A DNA stretch of 64,000 bases from Pseudomonas sp. RIT-PI-AD (GTDB taxonomy: Bacteria; Pseudomonadota; Gammaproteobacteria; Pseudomonadales; Pseudomonadaceae): contig NZ_JANZKU010000011.1 in NCBI RefSeq assembly GCF_025642785.1, positions 92,434-156,433 on the forward strand. Direction: 5' to 3'. Positions 61,033-64,000 of the stretch are shown here, piece after piece (the stretch's first letter is position 1; each line of letters begins with the position of its first letter). Under the pieces are notes generated by a model. The model was given only the letters and a program-made list of their open reading frames with translations. It was not told where the DNA came from and searched no databases. The position numbers were made by a program, and so were the translations under genes.

Positions 61033-62624
61033 AGCTGCTCGCCGTCCGCCGTCTGCTGCGCATCCAGAGTGTCGTGATCCGTTATCGCCTCGACGACCTG
61101 ATCTTCGAGGACCTGCCGCTGCTGCCCTGGTGGCTGCGCGCCCTGCGCTTCCTGTTGCCCTGGCGCTGGCTGCCGCGGCGTCCGCTGGCGCTGACCCGCG
61201 GCGCGCGCCTGCGCCTGGCGCTGGAAGACCTGGGGCCGATCTTCATCAAGTTCGGGCAGATCCTGTCCACCCGCCGCGACCTGCTGCCGGACGACATCGC
61301 CTGCGAGCTGGCCTTCCTCCAGGACAAGGTGCCGCCCTTCGATTCCGACCTGGCGGTGGCGCTGATCGAGGAGCAGCTCGGCGTTTCCATCGCCCAAGCG
61401 TTTTCCCGCTTCGACCGCCAGCCGCTGGCCTCGGCCTCGGTGGCCCAGGTCCATGCCGCGCAGTTGAAGACCGGCGAGGACGTGGTGGTAAAGGTGGTGC
61501 GACCGAACCTCAAGCCGGTGATCCGCCAGGACATCGCCTGGCTGTTCGTCATCGCCCGCCTCGCCGAGCGGCTGTCCAGCGAGGCGCGCCGCCTGCATCC
61601 GGTGGAGGTGGTCAGCGACTACGAGAAGATCATCTACGACGAGCTCGACCTGCTGCGCGAGGCGGCCAACGCCAGCCAGTTGCGTCGCAACTTCGAGGGC
61701 TCGTCCCTGCTCTACGTGCCCCAGGTGTACTGGGACTGGTGCCGCCCGCGGGTGCTGGTGATGGAGCGGATCTACGGCATCCCGGTGACCGACCTCGCCG
61801 CCCTCGCCGACCAGCGCACCGACATGAAGCTGCTGGCCGAGCGCGGCGTGGAAATCTTCTTCACCCAGGTGTTCCGCGACAGTTTCTTCCACGCCGACAT
61901 GCACCCCGGCAACATCTTCGTCAGCACCCGCCAGCCCTGGAGCCCGCAGTACATCGCGATCGACTGCGGCATCGTCGGCAGCCTCACCCCCGAGGACCAG
62001 GACTACCTGGCGCGCAACCTGATGGCCTTCTTCAAGCGCGACTACCGCAAGGTCGCGCAGTTGCACATCGACTCCGGCTGGGTGCCGGCGGAGACCAAGG
62101 TCAACGACTTCGAGGCGGCGATCCGCACGGTCTGCGAGCCGATCTTCGAGAAGCCGCTCAAGGACATCTCCTTCGGGCAGTTGCTGCTGCGCCTGTTCCA
62201 GACCGCGCGCCGCTTCAACATGGAGATCCAGCCGCAACTGGTGCTGCTGCAGAAGACCCTGCTGAACATCGAGGGGCTCGGCCGCCAGCTCTATCCCGAC
62301 CTCGACCTGTGGAGCACCGGCCAGCCGTACCTGGAACGCTGGATGCGCGAGCGGGTCAGCCCCAGACGCCTGTTGCAGGACCTGAAGGCGCAGGTGGAGC
62401 AGGTGCCGCACCTCGCCGGGATGACCCGCGACCTGCTCGAACGGTTGTCCCAGCCCCACGCCCATGACCCGCCGCCGCCCTGGCACCGGCGCGACGAACG
62501 CGTGCTGCGGGCGATCGGCTCGCTGCTGCTGATCGCCGCCGGCAGCTTGCTGCTCACCGCTCCGGCGGCCTGGCCGGCCTGGCTGATGGGCGCCACGGGG
62601 TTCTACCTCGTCGTGCGCCGATAG
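61029..62624 (+). CDS. ubiB: Ubiquinone biosynthesis ABC1/ADCK-type atypical kinase
   Basis: 531 residues from ATG 61029. ABC1-family signatures are the [20 protein letters not shown]xGQ-type stretch near 70, [15 protein letters not shown] (the A-rich loop replacing the P-loop), [10 protein letters not shown] and the catalytic [11 protein letters not shown]. Two C-terminal membrane helices (~497-514 and 517-530) anchor it. It regulates ubiquinone synthesis at the membrane. Confidence 0.95.
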   Translation: MKLLAVRRLLRIQSVVIRYRLDDLIFEDLPLLPWWLRALRFLLPWRWLPRRPLALTRGARLRLALEDLGPIFIKFGQILSTRRDLLPDDIACELAFLQDKVPPFDSDLAVALIEEQLGVSIAQAFSRFDRQPLASASVAQVHAAQLKTGEDVVVKVVRPNLKPVIRQDIAWLFVIARLAERLSSEARRLHPVEVVSDYEKIIYDELDLLREAANASQLRRNFEGSSLLYVPQVYWDWCRPRVLVMERIYGIPVTDLAALADQRTDMKLLAERGVEIFFTQVFRDSFFHADMHPGNIFVSTRQPWSPQYIAIDCGIVGSLTPEDQDYLARNLMAFFKRDYRKVAQLHIDSGWVPAETKVNDFEAAIRTVCEPIFEKPLKDISFGQLLLRLFQTARRFNMEIQPQLVLLQKTLLNIEGLGRQLYPDLDLWSTGQPYLERWMRERVSPRRLLQDLKAQVEQVPHLAGMTRDLLERLSQPHAHDPPPPWHRRDERVLRAIGSLLLIAAGSLLLTAPAAWPAWLMGATGFYLVVRR

Positions 62625-62751
62625 CCAGTCGCGGCCCCGGCTGGCACACTAACCGGCCGAATCGCCAGGCACGGACGCCGACGCCATGGCGAGGCACCAG
62701 GACGGCGCGGCCCCACCCGATTGAGAAGCCCGCACGGGCGGACGAGCGACG

Positions 62752-63165
62752 ATGAACGATTGGCTGGACGAGATTAACTGGAACGCCGACGGCCTGGTGC
62801 CGGCGATCGCCCAGGACCACGAGACCGGGCGCATCCTGATGATGGCCTGGATGAACCGCGAGGCGCTGGCCCTGACCGCCGCCGAGCAGCGCGCGATCTA
62901 CTGGTCGCGCTCGCGCGGCAAGCTGTGGCGCAAGGGCGAGGATTCCGGGCACGTGCAGAAGCTGCACGAGCTGCGCCTGGACTGCGACGCCGACGTGATC
63001 CTGCTGTCGGTCGAGCAACTCGGCGGCATCGCCTGCCACACCGGGCGCGAAAGCTGCTTCTACCGGGTCTACCGCGAGGGCGCCTGGCAGACCCTCGACC
63101 CCGTGCTGAAGGACCCGTCCGCCATCTACGCGTCCCATGACGCGGAGGGACCAGCCGATGAATGA
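62752..63165 (+). CDS. hisI: Phosphoribosyl-AMP cyclohydrolase
   Basis: 137 residues. The metal- and substrate-binding signatures are [28 protein letters not shown] and the cysteines/acidic cluster in DCDADVILL and [13 protein letters not shown]. It catalyses the third step of histidine synthesis. HisI and HisE are separate here and not fused as in E. coli, the usual Pseudomonas arrangement. It overlaps hisE by eight bases. Confidence 0.95.
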   Translation: MNDWLDEINWNADGLVPAIAQDHETGRILMMAWMNREALALTAAEQRAIYWSRSRGKLWRKGEDSGHVQKLHELRLDCDADVILLSVEQLGGIACHTGRESCFYRVYREGAWQTLDPVLKDPSAIYASHDAEGPADE

Positions 63166-63496
63166 CACCCTGAGCCGGGTCGCCGAGGTACTGGAGGCGC
63201 GCAAGGGCGCGGCGCCGGAAAGCTCCTACGTGGCCAGCCTGTATCACAAGGGCCTGAACAAGATTCTGGAGAAGGTCGGCGAAGAGTCGGTGGAAACCAT
63301 CCTCGCCGCCAAGGACGCCGCCGCCAGCGGCGACTACGACGCCCTGATCTACGAAACCGCCGACCTCTGGTTCCACAGCCTGGTCATGCTCGCCGCCCTC
63401 GGCCAGCACCCCCAGGCCGTGCTGGACGAACTGGAGCGGCGCTTCGGCCTGTCCGGGCACGCCGAGAAGGCGTCCCGCGGCGGCTCAAACCAATGA
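63158..63496 (+). CDS. hisE: Phosphoribosyl-ATP pyrophosphohydrolase
   Basis: 112 residues from ATG 63158 ([15 protein letters not shown]), preferred to the longer frame from 63137 because GCGGAGGG lies 9 bases upstream and the protein then matches the family start. The MazG-like helical core is [15 protein letters not shown] and [16 protein letters not shown]. It performs the second histidine step. It is followed by tatA 18 bases later, as in other pseudomonads. Confidence 0.95.
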   Translation: MNDTLSRVAEVLEARKGAAPESSYVASLYHKGLNKILEKVGEESVETILAAKDAAASGDYDALIYETADLWFHSLVMLAALGQHPQAVLDELERRFGLSGHAEKASRGGSNQ

Positions 63497-63514
63497 CATT
63501 CGAGGAGTGACGGC

Positions 63515-63769
63515 ATGGGTATTTTCGACTGGAAACACTGGCTGATCCTGCTGGTGGTGGTGGTCCTGGTGTTCGGCACCAAGAAACTGAAGAACTTCGG
63601 TTCCGACCTCGGCGAATCCATCAAGGGGTTCCGCAAGGCGATGAACAGCGAAGAGGACGAGGTGAAGCCGCAGCCGCCGGTCACCCCGCCGCCCAGCCAG
63701 CCGCTGAACCCACCCCACACCCTCGACGCGCAGGCGCATCAGGTCGACGAACCCGTCCGCCGCGACTGA
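63515..63769 (+). CDS. tatA: Twin-arginine translocase subunit TatA
   Basis: 84 residues. The typical layout is a short N-terminal transmembrane helix ([13 protein letters not shown]), the FGTKKL hinge, an amphipathic helix ([16 protein letters not shown]) and a Pro-rich acidic tail. TatA forms the variable protein-conducting assembly for folded substrates. Confidence 0.95.
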   Translation: MGIFDWKHWLILLVVVVLVFGTKKLKNFGSDLGESIKGFRKAMNSEEDEVKPQPPVTPPPSQPLNPPHTLDAQAHQVDEPVRRD

Positions 63770-63780
63770 AGGTCAGCATC

Positions 63781-64000
63781 ATGTTCGGTATCAGCTTCAG
63801 CGAGTTGCTCCTGATCGCCCTGGTGGCCCTGCTGGTCCTCGGCCCCGAGCGCCTGCCCGGCGCCGCGCGCACCGCCGGTCTCTGGGTCGGGCGCCTCAAG
63901 CGCAGCTTCAACGCGATCAGGCAGGAAGTGGAGCGTGAGCTGGGCGCCGACGAGATTCGCCGGCAACTGCACAACGAACAGATCCTCGCCCTCGAGCGGG
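63781..64000 (+). CDS. tatB: Twin-arginine translocase subunit TatB, 5' part (runs off the window)
   Basis: The first ~73 residues are visible and open to the window edge. [20 protein letters not shown] with the [13 protein letters not shown] hinge is the TatB pattern, distinct from TatA's FGTKKL, and is followed by the amphipathic/coiled-coil helix. TatB binds the twin-arginine signal together with TatC, whose gene should follow outside. Confidence 0.93.
   Translation, partial: MFGISFSELLLIALVALLVLGPERLPGAARTAGLWVGRLKRSFNAIRQEVERELGADEIRRQLHNEQILALER

Overview
The window is a very GC-rich stretch of a Pseudomonas chromosome. The gene order metY ... hemE, gltD-gltB, a SPOR-domain ATPase, aroB-aroK, pilQPONM, ponA, malic enzyme, rpmE, priA, argS, hslVU, phaF, ubiEJB, hisIE, tatAB follows what I recall of the metY-to-tat region of P. 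aeruginosa PAO1. Protein sequences such as PilQ and PonA are clearly related to P. aeruginosa but not identical, and three blocks have no counterpart there as I remember it. A relative in the P. aeruginosa group (P. citronellolis / P. nitroreducens / P. knackmussii type) is the best guess. Species assignment is inference.

Left end (1-2930): an accessory patch of visibly lower GC. It holds the 3' end of a WD40-like beta-propeller gene, a papain-like (C39-type fold) protein, and a full-length lipoprotein paralogous to the first gene. I read this as a candidate secreted toxin with a periplasmic lipoprotein antagonist. Next come metY, a zinc-ribbon thioredoxin (trxC) and a convergent solitary ParA-like ATPase.

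Centre-left (6026-24786): a compact same-strand cluster of 21 mostly overlapping genes encoding an aryl-polyene / xanthomonadin-type type II polyketide pathway. It has a chain-length-factor-like protein, two acyltransferases, two ACPs, an AMP-ligase fused to a hotdog dehydratase, GT2, a MIO-type ammonia-lyase, thioesterase, LolA-like carrier, MMPL exporter, CPA2-antiporter-like membrane protein, a flavin-dependent halogenase-like protein, methyltransferase, lipoprotein, two ketosynthases, a second dehydratase, a ketoreductase and a periplasmic YbjQ-like protein. Together they could make an aromatic starter from an amino acid, load it on ACP, extend it to a conjugated polyene, tailor it, attach it to a lipid and export it to the outer membrane. 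A strong terminator closes the cluster at 24810-24829.

Centre (24948-50203): hemE, then an orphan sulfonate-type binding protein plus an FMN monooxygenase placed between hemE and gltDB, then conserved core genes. These are glutamate synthase, shikimate enzymes with a DamX-like SPOR ATPase, the type IV pilus alignment/secretin operon pilMNOPQ divergent from penicillin-binding protein 1A, malic enzyme, an M48 protease, a secreted nuclease and rpmE.

Right end (50385-64000): priA, argS, an FtsN-like SPOR protein, a CigR-like small secreted protein, hslVU behind a very good sigma-32 promoter, a DUF971 protein, phaF without the rest of the polyhydroxyalkanoate locus, ubiE-ubiJ-ubiB, hisI-hisE and the start of tatABC. 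I found no tRNA, rRNA, CRISPR array, IS element or integrase.
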